64,000 nt of DNA, from assembly GCF_002934625.1 (NCBI RefSeq), contig NZ_PTJD01000003.1:1-64000 (forward strand). The letters are read 5' to 3'. Below, piece after piece: positions 23,159-31,589 of this stretch. The notes below the pieces were generated by a model. It was not told the DNA's origin. It worked only from the letters and a program-made list of their open reading frames with translations, and ran no database searches. Every line of letters begins with the position of its first letter. Position 1 is the first letter of the stretch. The DNA is from Kineococcus xinjiangensis. GTDB taxonomy: Bacteria; Actinomycetota; Actinomycetes; Actinomycetales; Kineococcaceae. The position numbers and the translations under genes were made by a program.

Positions 23159-23875
23159 GTGAGCAGCCCCGAGCCCGTCCGCGCCGACCTCGGCAAGCGC
23201 CCCGCCGAGGTCTCGGCCATGTTCGACGACGTCGCCGAGCGCTACGACCTCACCAACGACCTGCTCTCCCTCGGGCAGGACCGCCGCTGGCGCCGCGCCG
23301 TGGTCCGCGCCGTCGACGCCCGCCCCGGCGAGCACGTCCTCGACCTCGCCGCCGGCACGGGCACCTCCACCGAGCCGTTCGCCGACGCCGGCGTGCACGC
23401 CGTCCCCTGCGACTTCTCCCTCGGCATGCTCCGCGTCGGCAAGCGCCGCCGCCCCGACCTGCCCTTCACCGCCGGCGACGCCACCCGGCTGCCGTTCGCC
23501 GACGCCACGTTCGACGCCGTCACGATCTCCTTCGGCCTGCGCAACGTCGTCGACCCCGACGCCGCCCTGCGTGAGACGGCTCGCGTGACCAAGCCGGGCG
23601 GGCGCCTGGTCGTGTGCGAGTTCTCCACGCCCACCTGGCGGCCCTTCGCCACCGTCTACGGCGAGTACCTCGTGCGCGCACTGCCCGCCGTCGCCCGCCG
23701 CTTCAGCTCCCACCCCGACGCCTACGACTACCTCGCCGAGTCCATCCGCGCCTGGCCCGACCAGCCCGCGCTCGCCGCCCGCATCCAGGGCGCCGGCTGG
23801 TCCGACGTGGCGTGGCGCAACCTCTCCGGCGGCGTCGTCGCCCTGCACCGCGGCCGGATCCCCCGCCGGGGCTGA
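23159..23875 (+). CDS. menG: Demethylmenaquinone methyltransferase (MenG/UbiE)
   Basis: 238 residues, SAM-dependent. [20 protein letters not shown] near residue 25 is the UbiE/MenG signature; motif I is [16 protein letters not shown] and the late A-R-I-Q-G-A-G-W complete the family pattern. It methylates demethylmenaquinone in the last step. GTG start at 23159. It probably belongs to the menD transcript. Confidence 0.94.
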   Translation: MSSPEPVRADLGKRPAEVSAMFDDVAERYDLTNDLLSLGQDRRWRRAVVRAVDARPGEHVLDLAAGTGTSTEPFADAGVHAVPCDFSLGMLRVGKRRRPDLPFTAGDATRLPFADATFDAVTISFGLRNVVDPDAALRETARVTKPGGRLVVCEFSTPTWRPFATVYGEYLVRALPAVARRFSSHPDAYDYLAESIRAWPDQPALAARIQGAGWSDVAWRNLSGGVVALHRGRIPRRG

Positions 23876-23936
23876 GGCCGCCGCCACGGGCGGGCTGCGG
23901 ATGCCGTACCCCCGCCCTGTTGGCACCATCCCCGCC

Positions 23937-25634
23937 ATGGGGGACGAGCCGGAGCTGGGGCGGGCGCTGGTCGAGGCGCTGATGCTGCACCCGCACGACG
24001 CGCTCCTCGTCATGCGCGCCGTCCGCGACGAGGACGGCCGGGTCGTCGACTTCACCTACGCGCTGACCAACGACACCGCGGAGCTCAACGCGGGACGGCC
24101 GCTCGCCGGGCGCTCGATGCTGGAGGCCTGGTCGCGGGAGGACAGCCCCTTCCTCGACGTCTTCACGGCCATGCTCGAGGACGGCGGCTGCCTGCTCAGC
24201 GAGTACGACGGCTCCGGCCCCACCTCCGACCCGGCGCTGCACGGGCGCACCTTCGCCGTCTACGCCCGTGCCGCCGGCCCCGACCTCGTCGTGGCCCAGT
24301 ACCGCGACATCACCGGGCTGCGCCGCGCCGAGGCCCTGCTGCAGGAGCAGGCCACCCACGACGTCCTCACCGGCCTGCCCAACCGCAGGCTCTTCCTGGA
24401 CCGCCTCGACGTGGCGATGGCCCGCCTCGAGCGGCACCCCGCCACGCTCGCCGTCCTGTACTGCGACCTCGACCACTTCAAGCAGGTCAACGACACCCTC
24501 GGCCACGGCGTCGGCGACCGGCTCCTGCAGCAGGTGGCCACCGCCCTGCGCGGGGCGCTGCGTCCCGCCGACACCCTCGCCCGCTTCGGCGGCGACGAGT
24601 TCGTCGTGCTGTGCGAGGACCTCGAGAGCACCGACGCTGCGCACGACCTGGCCGAACGGCTGCGCGCCGCCGTGCCCCCCGCGCTGCGCATCGAGGACCG
24701 CGACGTCCAGGTGGGCCTGTCGGTGGGGGTCAGCACCACCGACAGGCCGGCGCCCGTGGAGCGCGTGCTCAGCGAGGCGGACACCGCCCTCTACGCCGCC
24801 AAGCGCGCGGGCCGGCGCCGGGTGCACGTCTTCGGCGAGGAGATGCGCGCGGCCTCCCGGCGCCGCTACCACGTCGAGTCGGGCCTGTACGGGGCGCTGG
24901 AGCGCGAGGAGTTCCTGCTGCACTACCAGCCCAAGGTGCACATCACCTCCGGGCGGATCAGCGGCGTGGAGGCCCTGCTGCGCTGGCAGCACCCCGACGA
25001 GGGGCTGCTGCTGCCGGTGGAGTTCCTCGACGTGGTGGACGACGGCGGCCTCGTGCTGCCGGTGGGTGAGTGGGTGCTGCGCCGTGCCTGCGAGGAGGCC
25101 GCGCGGTGGGGGAGCGCGGCGGAGACCCCCCTGGTGCAGGTCAACCTCTCCGCCCGCCAGGTGACGTCCCCGCTGCTGGTCGAGCTGGTGCGCGACGTGC
25201 TGGCGGTCACGGGGCTGCCGCCGGCGCGCCTGGAGCTGGAGGTCACCGAGGGGCAGGTCCTCACGAACATGCGGGCCGCCGTCGCGGTGCTGCAGGACGT
25301 GCGCGACCTGGGTGTGGGGGTGGCGCTGGACGACTTCGGCAGCGGCTACTCCTCCCTCGCCTGGCTGCAGCGGCTGCCCGTGACCACGCTCAAGCTCGAC
25401 CGGGCCTTCCTCAGCGACCTCACCACCGCCCCGGGCAGCGCCGCCATCATCCGCGCCGTCGTCGACCTCGGGCACGCGCTGGGGCTGCGCGTCGTGGGCG
25501 AGGGCGTGGAGAACGCCGGGCAGCTGGAGGCGCTGCGGGGCCTCGGGGTCGACGAGGCGCAGGGCTTCCACCTCGCCCACCCCATGCCCGCCGCCTCCCT
25601 GCGCCGGATGCTCTCGCCGCCCGCGTCGCGCTGA
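23937..25634 (+). CDS. GGDEF-EAL cyclic-di-GMP turnover protein with PAS-like sensor
   Basis: 565 residues. Residues 1-130 form a PAS-like region ending Q-Y-R-D-I-T-G-L-R-R-A-E. The GGDEF domain spans about 135-300, with an intact G-G-D-E-F at 218-222 and an R-P-A-D inhibitory-site motif five residues ahead. The EAL domain covers about 320-560: E-A-L at 345-347, E-V-T-E, D-D-F-G-S-G-Y-S-S-L, K-L-D-R and E-G-V-E all present, so both synthase and phosphodiesterase sites look competent. No membrane segment, so probably cytoplasmic. ATG at 23937. It follows menG by 61 bases on the same strand, though a functional link is not evident. Confidence 0.92.
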   Translation: MGDEPELGRALVEALMLHPHDALLVMRAVRDEDGRVVDFTYALTNDTAELNAGRPLAGRSMLEAWSREDSPFLDVFTAMLEDGGCLLSEYDGSGPTSDPALHGRTFAVYARAAGPDLVVAQYRDITGLRRAEALLQEQATHDVLTGLPNRRLFLDRLDVAMARLERHPATLAVLYCDLDHFKQVNDTLGHGVGDRLLQQVATALRGALRPADTLARFGGDEFVVLCEDLESTDAAHDLAERLRAAVPPALRIEDRDVQVGLSVGVSTTDRPAPVERVLSEADTALYAAKRAGRRRVHVFGEEMRAASRRRYHVESGLYGALEREEFLLHYQPKVHITSGRISGVEALLRWQHPDEGLLLPVEFLDVVDDGGLVLPVGEWVLRRACEEAARWGSAAETPLVQVNLSARQVTSPLLVELVRDVLAVTGLPPARLELEVTEGQVLTNMRAAVAVLQDVRDLGVGVALDDFGSGYSSLAWLQRLPVTTLKLDRAFLSDLTTAPGSAAIIRAVVDLGHALGLRVVGEGVENAGQLEALRGLGVDEAQGFHLAHPMPAASLRRMLSPPASR

Positions 25635-25736
25635 CGGTCCCCGGCGGCACCCGTCCCCGGTTGCCGCCTCCTGGGGGCGGGGTCAGGGTGGTCGGGTCCA
25701 GCGCCCGGTCCGGGCGCACAGCATCCGGAGGTACCC

Positions 25737-26198
25737 GTGAAGCGCAGCGTCCTCGCGTCGATAGCCCTGGCGGGAGCAGGTGCGGGCGCCGGAGCCGCCG
25801 TCGCCCGGCGCTTCCGCGCCGGGGCGGAAGCCGGCGCCGGCGCGCTGCGCTGGCACGTCGTCACCGTGCTGCGCGCCCCCGAGGAGGTCCTCGTCGACGG
25901 CACGCCCCCGCAGCCGCTCGCCGATCTCGGCGACGCCGTGGAGGTGCGGGTGCAGCCCGCCCCCGGCGACCGCGGCACGGAGCTCGCCGTCCGGATGCGG
26001 CCGAGCGCGCCACCGCCGCGCGACGGGCAGGACCCCCGCCGCGTGCTGCGCACCGCGCTGCGCGAGTCGAAGCAACTGCTGGAGGCGGGCTCGGTGCTCC
26101 GCGTCGACCCCCGTCCCGCCGGGAGGCGGAAGGCCACACCCACGGGGGCCCTGCTCGACGCCGTCGTCCGCCGCGCACCGGGGGAGGGGGCGCTGTGA
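25737..26198 (+). CDS. Hypothetical protein, SRPBCC-like, coupled to the alcohol dehydrogenase
   Basis: 153 residues. A basic and hydrophobic N-terminus (M-K-R-S-V-L-A-S-I-A-L-A-G-A-G-A) could be a membrane anchor. Then W-H-V-V-T-V-L-R-A-P-E-E-V, P-L-A-D-L-G-D-A-V-E-V-R-V and a terminal D-P-R-R-V-L-R-T-A-L-R-E-S-K-Q-L-L-E-A-G recall polyketide-cyclase/SRPBCC-type proteins with a helical tail, a fold that binds small hydrophobic ligands; that is a weak call. GTG start at 25737 after CCGGAGG. Its stop overlaps the next start (GTGA, 26195-26198), so the two proteins are translationally coupled. Confidence 0.6.
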   Translation: MKRSVLASIALAGAGAGAGAAVARRFRAGAEAGAGALRWHVVTVLRAPEEVLVDGTPPQPLADLGDAVEVRVQPAPGDRGTELAVRMRPSAPPPRDGQDPRRVLRTALRESKQLLEAGSVLRVDPRPAGRRKATPTGALLDAVVRRAPGEGAL

Positions 26199-27370
26199 GG
26201 GCGCTGTGCTGGAACGGGGTCAACGACCTGCGCGTGGAGACCGTGCCGGACCCGCAGATCCTCAACGACCACGACGTCATCCTCAGGATCCGCCTCAGCA
26301 CCGCCTGCGGCTCCGACCTGCACCTGGTCGGGGGCTACGTCCCCTTCGCGCGCTCCGGTGACGTCCTCGGGCACGAGTTCCTCGGCGAGGTCGTCGAGGT
26401 GGGCAGCGCCGTGCGCCGGCACCGGGTCGGCGACCGCGTCGTCGTGAACTCCTTCATCGCCTGCGGGAGCTGCTGGTACTGCACGCAGCAGGAGTACACC
26501 CTCTGCGACAACAGCAACCCCAACCCCGGCATCACCGAGACGACCTGGGGACAGTCGATCGGCGGCTGCTTCGGGTACACCCACGCCACCGGCGGCTTCG
26601 CCGGCAGCCACGCCGAGTACGTCCGGGTGCCCTTCGCCGACGTCGGCGCCTTCCCCGTCCCCGAGGGCCTCTCCGACACCGCCGCGCTGTTCGCCTCCGA
26701 CGCGGCCCCCACCGGCTGGATGGGCGCGGAGCTGGGCGGCGTGCGGCCCGGTGACGTGGTGGCCGTCTGGGGCGCCGGCGGCGTGGGCCAGATGGCCGCG
26801 CGCGCCGCGATCCTCCTCGGCGCGGAACGCGTGGTCGTCATCGACCGGCTGCCGGAGCGCCTCGGGCAGGCCCGTGACCGCATCGGCGCCGACGTGCTCG
26901 ACTACACCGCCACCGACGTGGTGGGGGAGCTGCGCGAGCTCAGCGGCGGGCGCGGTCCCGACGTCTGCATCGAGGCCGTCGGCATGGAGGCCCACACCCC
27001 GGGCCTGCAGCACGCCTACGACAAGGTCAAGCAGCAGCTGTTCCTGCAGACCGACCGCCCCTCGGCCGTGCGGGAGGCGGTGATGGCCTGCCGCAAGGGC
27101 GGCAGCGTGTTCGTCCTCGGGGTCTTCGCCGCGCTGGTCGACAAGTTCCCCCTCGGGGCCGTGATGAACAAGGGCCTCACCCTGCGCGGTGCGCAGCAGC
27201 ACGGGCAGCGCTGGACGCCGATGCTGCTGGAGCGGATCGCGGCGGGGGAGCTGCCGACCGAGCACCTGGCCACCCACGTCATGCCGCTGGAGCAGGCGCC
27301 GGAGGGTTTCCGCCTCTTCAAGGAGAAGGAGGACGGCTGCGTGCGGGCCGTGTTCGACCCCTCCCGCTAG
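26195..27370 (+). CDS. Zinc-dependent alcohol dehydrogenase, formaldehyde-dehydrogenase-like
   Basis: 391 residues. Medium-chain dehydrogenase: catalytic zinc ligands in T-A-C-G-S-D and L-G-H-E-F-L-G-E, structural zinc cysteines in C-G-S-C-W-Y-C-T-Q-Q-E-Y-T-L-C, and an NAD-binding G-A-G-G-V-G-Q near residue 190. The length and the long insertion after the structural zinc site (N-S-N-P-N-P-G-I-T-E-T) resemble glutathione-independent formaldehyde dehydrogenase-type proteins common in actinobacteria. The substrate is unproven. The start overlaps the stop of the preceding gene by four bases. Confidence 0.9.
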   Translation: MRALCWNGVNDLRVETVPDPQILNDHDVILRIRLSTACGSDLHLVGGYVPFARSGDVLGHEFLGEVVEVGSAVRRHRVGDRVVVNSFIACGSCWYCTQQEYTLCDNSNPNPGITETTWGQSIGGCFGYTHATGGFAGSHAEYVRVPFADVGAFPVPEGLSDTAALFASDAAPTGWMGAELGGVRPGDVVAVWGAGGVGQMAARAAILLGAERVVVIDRLPERLGQARDRIGADVLDYTATDVVGELRELSGGRGPDVCIEAVGMEAHTPGLQHAYDKVKQQLFLQTDRPSAVREAVMACRKGGSVFVLGVFAALVDKFPLGAVMNKGLTLRGAQQHGQRWTPMLLERIAAGELPTEHLATHVMPLEQAPEGFRLFKEKEDGCVRAVFDPSR

Positions 27371-27447
27371 GAGTGGACCCGGCCGGGGCGGGGGGCCGAG
27401 TGGCCCTCCTCACCCCTCGTCCCGCCGCGCCGGGTCCGTGGGAGTCC

Positions 27448-27474
27448 TAGACTCGCTCGTGAAGGAATTCACGA
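27448..27474 (+). promoter_or_regulatory. Probable promoter with Rex-like operator
   Basis: TAGACT (27448-27453) could be a -10 box. Directly downstream is TCGTGAA-GGAA-TTCACGA (27457-27474), a perfect 7-base inverted repeat with a 4-base spacer. The Rex redox-sensor site is TTGTGAA-N4-TTCACAA; this differs by one symmetric base per arm. It lies 36 bases before the GTG of the quinone-chain reductase, where a bound repressor would block initiation. Seen directly; the identity of the regulator is inferred. Confidence 0.5.
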
Positions 27475-27509
27475 ACTGCCCGCGGACGGGCGCCCGGACG
27501 GAGGACGTC

Positions 27510-28844
27510 GTGCAGGCTGCAGCGCCGGCGGAGCTGCTGGACGCGGGAACCCGCGCCGACGCGCACGGCGGGCGCGACGCGGACGTCGTCGTCGTGGGCG
27601 CCGGCCCGGCCGGCAGCGCCTTCGCCGCCCACCTGGCCGCCACCGGCCGACGCGTCGTGGTCTGCGAGAAGACCGCCTTCCCCCGCGAGAAGGTCTGCGG
27701 TGACGGGCTCACCCCCCGGGCCGTGCGCGAGCTCGACCTGCTCGGCGTCCCCACCCCCCGGGAAGAGGGCTGGATGCCGAACCGGGGGCTGCGCCTCGTC
27801 GGCGGGGGCCTGCGGATGCAGGTGCCGTGGCCGGAGCTGTCCGCCTTCCCCGGCCACGGCCTCGTCCACACCCGGATGGGCTTCGACGCCGCCCTCGCCG
27901 CCCACGCCCGCCGCGCCGGTGCCGTCGTCTGCGAGCGCACCGCCGTCACCGCGCCCGTCCTCGACGAGCGCACCGGTCACGTCGTGGGCGTGCGCGTGCG
28001 CGAGGTCGACGCCGAGGGCCGCCGCGCCGGGGAGGAGCGGGTGCTGCGCGCCCCCGTGGTGGTCGCCGCCGACGGCGTCTCCGGGCGGATGGCGCTCGCC
28101 CTCGGGCTGCGCAAGCGGGAGGACCGCCCCCTCGGCATCGCCGTGCGCACCTACTTCCGCAGCCCCCGCTCCGACGACGACTGGATGGAGAGCTGGCTGG
28201 AGCTGCGCGAGAGCGGCAGCGCCGACCTCCTGCCCGGCTACGGCTGGGTCTTCGGCGTGGGCGACGGCAGCAGCAACGTCGGCCTGGGCGTGCTGGACTC
28301 CACCGCCGGCACCGGCCGCATCGACTACCGGGACCTGCTGCGCCGCTGGCTGAGCAGCATGCCGCCGGAGTGGGGCTTCACCCCGGAGCAGCAGGTGGGG
28401 CCCATCCGCGGCGCCGCCCTGCCGATGGCGTTCAACCGCACCCCGCACTACAGCCGCGGCCTCGTCCTGGTCGGCGACTGCGGCGGCATGGTCAACCCGT
28501 TCAACGGGGAGGGCATCGCCTATGCGATGCAGTCGGGGCGGCTGGCCGCGCAGGTCGTGGACGCCGCGCTGGACGCCCGCGACGAGCGCTCCCGCGAGCG
28601 CGTGCTGCACACCTACCCCGAGGCGGTTCGCGCCGAACTGGGCGGGTACTACACCCTGGGACGTGTGTTCGTGTCCCTCATCGGCCATCCGGAGGTCATG
28701 CGCGTGGCGACCCGCTACGGCCTACCCCGCCCCGGCCTCATGCGGCTCGTCGTGAAGCTGCTCGCCAACCTCGGCGAGCCCCGCGGCGGCGACGCCTCCG
28801 ACCGGGTGATCGCCGCCCTGACGCGTCTGGCGCCGTCCGCATGA
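27510..28844 (+). CDS. FAD-dependent geranylgeranyl reductase family protein (MenJ-like)
   Basis: 444 residues. N-terminal FAD motif V-V-V-V-G-A-G-P-A-G-S-A near residue 27, E-K-T-A-F-P-R-E-K-V-C-G-D-G-L-T-P-R-A, A-A-D-G-V-S-G-R, and G-D-C-G-G-M-V-N-P-F-N-G-E-G-I-A-Y-A near residue 330, the pattern of geranylgeranyl reductases. The actinobacterial homologue MenJ saturates an isoprene unit of menaquinone, and the neighbouring polyprenyl synthase supports that role. GTG at 27510 has GGAGG at good spacing. Its stop overlaps the next start (ATGA). In several actinobacteria nuo genes separate these two genes; here none do. Confidence 0.9.
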   Translation: MQAAAPAELLDAGTRADAHGGRDADVVVVGAGPAGSAFAAHLAATGRRVVVCEKTAFPREKVCGDGLTPRAVRELDLLGVPTPREEGWMPNRGLRLVGGGLRMQVPWPELSAFPGHGLVHTRMGFDAALAAHARRAGAVVCERTAVTAPVLDERTGHVVGVRVREVDAEGRRAGEERVLRAPVVVAADGVSGRMALALGLRKREDRPLGIAVRTYFRSPRSDDDWMESWLELRESGSADLLPGYGWVFGVGDGSSNVGLGVLDSTAGTGRIDYRDLLRRWLSSMPPEWGFTPEQQVGPIRGAALPMAFNRTPHYSRGLVLVGDCGGMVNPFNGEGIAYAMQSGRLAAQVVDAALDARDERSRERVLHTYPEAVRAELGGYYTLGRVFVSLIGHPEVMRVATRYGLPRPGLMRLVVKLLANLGEPRGGDASDRVIAALTRLAPSA

Positions 28845-29878
28845 GCCGGCCGCTGCTGTCCAACGAGCCCGTCGCGGCCGCTCCCGGCGGGCTGCCCACT
28901 TCCGACGCGGGCCTGGAGCCCTCGCTGCGCCGCGGCCTGGAGGAGGTGGAGGCGCGCCTGCGGGAGGCGGTGACGAGCACCGACGCCCTCGCCGACTCCG
29001 CCTCCCGCCACCTCGTGGAGGCGGGCGGCAAGCGGGTCCGGCCGATGCTGACGCTGCTGGGCGCGCACCTGGGCGACCCCGCCGACCCCCGGGTGGTGGA
29101 GGCGGCCGTCGTCGTGGAGCTGACGCACCTGGCGTCGCTGTACCACGACGACGTCATGGACTCCGCGCCCACGCGGCGCGGGGCGCCCGCCGCGCACCAG
29201 GTGTGGGGCAACAACGTCGCCATCCTCACCGGGGACCTGCTCTTCGCCCGCGCCTCCAACCTCGTCGCCGGCCTGGGGCCCGAGGCGGTGCGCATCCAGG
29301 CCACCACGTTCGAGCGGCTCTGCCTCGGGCAGCTGCACGAGACGGTCGGGCCGGGCCCCGAGGAGGACCCGGTGGCGCACTACCTGGGGGTGCTCTCGGA
29401 CAAGACGGCCTCCCTCATCGCCACCGCCGGCCGCTTCGGCGCCATGTTCGGCGGCTGCGACGACGCCACGGTGGAGGTGATGATCCGCTACGGCGAGGAC
29501 GTCGGGGTGGCCTTCCAGCTCGCCGACGACGTCCTCGACCTGACCAGCGACGTCGGGGAGTCCGGCAAGCGGCCGGGCACCGACCTGCGCGAGGGGGTGC
29601 CCACCCTGCCGGTGCTGCTGGCGCGGCGGGCCGCCGCCGACGGCGACGCGAGGGCGAGGGCCGTCGTGGACCTCCTCGACTCGGGCCGCCTCGACGACGA
29701 CGAGGTCCTCGCCGAGGCGGTGGCGCTGCTGCGGGCGCACCCGGTCACCGAGGCGGCGCGGGCGACGGCGCGGGAGTGGGCCGAGCGGGCCCAGCGCGCC
29801 CTCGTGCCGCTTCCGCAGGGCCCGGCGGCGCAGGCGCTGGCGACCTACGCGGCCTCGGTCGCCGACCGCGTCGGCTGA
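28841..29878 (+). CDS. Polyprenyl diphosphate synthase
   Basis: 345 residues, trans-isoprenyl diphosphate synthase. First aspartate-rich motif D-D-V-M-D at 103-107 (H-D-D-V-M-D-S-A-P-T-R-R-G) and second D-D-V-L-D at 229-233; G-G-K-R-V-R-P near residue 62 binds isopentenyl diphosphate. The short first motif and the absence of bulky residues before it suggest a long-chain product such as the menaquinone side chain. ATG at 28841 overlaps the reductase stop by four bases, so the pair is translationally coupled and probably shares the Rex-like control site. Confidence 0.92.
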   Translation: MSRPLLSNEPVAAAPGGLPTSDAGLEPSLRRGLEEVEARLREAVTSTDALADSASRHLVEAGGKRVRPMLTLLGAHLGDPADPRVVEAAVVVELTHLASLYHDDVMDSAPTRRGAPAAHQVWGNNVAILTGDLLFARASNLVAGLGPEAVRIQATTFERLCLGQLHETVGPGPEEDPVAHYLGVLSDKTASLIATAGRFGAMFGGCDDATVEVMIRYGEDVGVAFQLADDVLDLTSDVGESGKRPGTDLREGVPTLPVLLARRAAADGDARARAVVDLLDSGRLDDDEVLAEAVALLRAHPVTEAARATAREWAERAQRALVPLPQGPAAQALATYAASVADRVG

Positions 29879-29924
29879 CGGGCGTCCCCGCCCCGCAGGT
29901 CCGCCCGCGGCGCGGGACGCCCCG

Positions 29925-30833
29925 TCACAGGGGCGGGGGCAGCGGGTGGCCCTCCTCCGCGGCGCGCTCACCGGGGGAGAGGGCGAGCACGACGGCGGAG
30001 ACGAGCACCCCGGTCACCCCGAGGGTCGCCGTCAGCTCCCAGCCCGGCCGCACGTCGTCGCCCAGCAGGTGCAGGCCGGCCAGCGCCGAGGCGACGACCT
30101 CCATGCCCCACAGCAGCGCAGCGGCCTTGCCGATGCCCCCGTGGTGCATCGCGGCGGCGTAGGCGCGGATGCCGAGCACGCCGGCGACGACCACCGTCCA
30201 CGCCAGCGGTTCGGTGAGCAGCTGCACCAGGTCCAGGGGCGGGTCGTGGGAGCCGGGTGGGCCCTCACCGCCGGGCAGGTGCGGCGGGCCGGGGGCGTGG
30301 ATGGCGCGGGCGGCCACGGCCGCGCAGGAGAAGGACAGCCCGGCCAGCGCCGCGAACGCCCACCCGGGCAGGGCGCGCCCGCGGGGGCGGCGCTCCACCA
30401 GCCCGGCCGTGACGTAGGTCAGCAGGAGCGCGGCCACGACCGCCAGCAGCCCCGCGGTGGCGTGCGGGCCGAGGGCGGTGGCGCGCGACTCCTGCCCGGC
30501 GCCGCCCACGGCCGCGAGCGAGCACACCATGACGACGATGGCCACGGTGTCCACCCGGCGCAGCCGCGCCCCGAGGAACAGCCGTGCCAGCACCACCGTG
30601 AGGGCGAGGGAGCCGGCGAGGATGGACTGCACGGTGAACAGGGGCAGGCGGCGCAGCGCCATCAGCGACAGCAGCCACGCCGTGCCGTCGCCCAGCAGCG
30701 CCAGCAGGTACCAGGGGGAGCGGGCCAGGGCGGCGGCGCCGATGCCGCTGCGGCGCACCGCCAGGGCCTGCAGGACGGCGGCGAGTGCGTATCCGGTGGA
30801 GGCGCCCAGCGCCGCCAGCAGGGCCGTCGTCAC
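29925..30833 (-). CDS. DMT-superfamily membrane transporter (EamA-like)
   Basis: 302 residues with nine to ten hydrophobic segments. The N-terminal half has A-L-G-A-S-T-G-Y-A-L-A-A-V-L-Q-A-L-A-V-R and a G-D-G-T-A-W-L-L-S loop; helices V-Q-S-I-L-A-G-S-L-A-L and V-A-I-V-V-M-V-C-S-L-A-A-V-G resemble drug/metabolite transporter repeats, related to actinobacterial proteins of undefined substrate. A Pro/Gly-rich loop (about 200-220) separates the halves. GTG at 30833. Convergent with the polyprenyl synthase, 46 bases apart. Confidence 0.75.
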   Translation of the reverse strand: MTTALLAALGASTGYALAAVLQALAVRRSGIGAAALARSPWYLLALLGDGTAWLLSLMALRRLPLFTVQSILAGSLALTVVLARLFLGARLRRVDTVAIVVMVCSLAAVGGAGQESRATALGPHATAGLLAVVAALLLTYVTAGLVERRPRGRALPGWAFAALAGLSFSCAAVAARAIHAPGPPHLPGGEGPPGSHDPPLDLVQLLTEPLAWTVVVAGVLGIRAYAAAMHHGGIGKAAALLWGMEVVASALAGLHLLGDDVRPGWELTATLGVTGVLVSAVVLALSPGERAAEEGHPLPPPL

Positions 30834-30998
30834 GCACTCTCCCGTCGGTTCCGGGCGCCGCCACCGCGGTGGCGCCCTGTCGCGCAGGGAACCTATCGAG
30901 GTCCGGCGCCCGGTGCCGCGCCACGGGGCCGGTGCCGGGCCGGGGTGGCGGGGCTGCCGCCGGGGTCGGCAGGCGCCCCGGCCGCCGCCCGGCGTCGC

Positions 30999-31466
30999 TC
31001 AGCGGCCGAAGACCCAGACCTTCAGCAGCAGGAAGTGCAGGATCCCGGCGCCCGCGTTGGCCACGACCAGCACGACGCTGCGCACGGCGGTGTCGGTGGT
31101 GCCCGCGGCGGCCAGCAGCGCGATGCAGGCGCTGGTGAGGGCCATCGACAGCAGGCAGGTGAACAGCCCCTGGAGGTGGTGGCGCCCGACGTCGTCGTTG
31201 CCGTGGACGCCGAAGCTCAGGCTGCGGTTCCAGGCCGTGTTCGCCACCGAGGTGATGAGCACCGACAGGATGTTGGCCGGGTAGCTGCCGAGGTAGGGCT
31301 CCAGCGCGAACAGCAGCACGAGGTAGGCGCCGGTCGTGACGGCCCCCACGAAGACGAAGCCCGCCGACTCGCGCACCAGCTGCGCCAGGGAGCGCCGGCG
31401 CACGGCGCGCTCCACCGCCCTGCTGCGGTGCGCCCCCGTGGGCGTGGGGCCGGTCGTGGCGGTCAT
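30999..31466 (-). CDS. GtrA family membrane protein
   Basis: 155 residues. After a basic cytoplasmic N-terminus (about 30 residues) come four hydrophobic helices with the GtrA pattern: F-V-F-V-G-A-V-T-T-G-A-Y-L-V-L, N-I-L-S-V-L-I-T-S-V-A-N-T-A-W-N-R and F-L-L-L-K-V-W-V-F-G-R at the end. GtrA proteins are thought to help move lipid-linked sugars across the membrane. No glycosyltransferase partner is beside it. ATG at 31466. The 165-base gap downstream to 30834 holds GC-rich potential hairpins but no gene. Confidence 0.88.
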   Translation of the reverse strand: MTATTGPTPTGAHRSRAVERAVRRRSLAQLVRESAGFVFVGAVTTGAYLVLLFALEPYLGSYPANILSVLITSVANTAWNRSLSFGVHGNDDVGRHHLQGLFTCLLSMALTSACIALLAAAGTTDTAVRSVVLVVANAGAGILHFLLLKVWVFGR

Positions 31467-31589
31467 GGCGCGAGCCTCCGGGGACGAGGGGCCGGCGTCC
31501 TGGTCGCCGAGGTCACGTCTTCATGTTCCCCCGTCGGGGCCGGATCGACACCTGGAGCGGGGGCGTGTCGGACAGGTCACCCGATCGGG

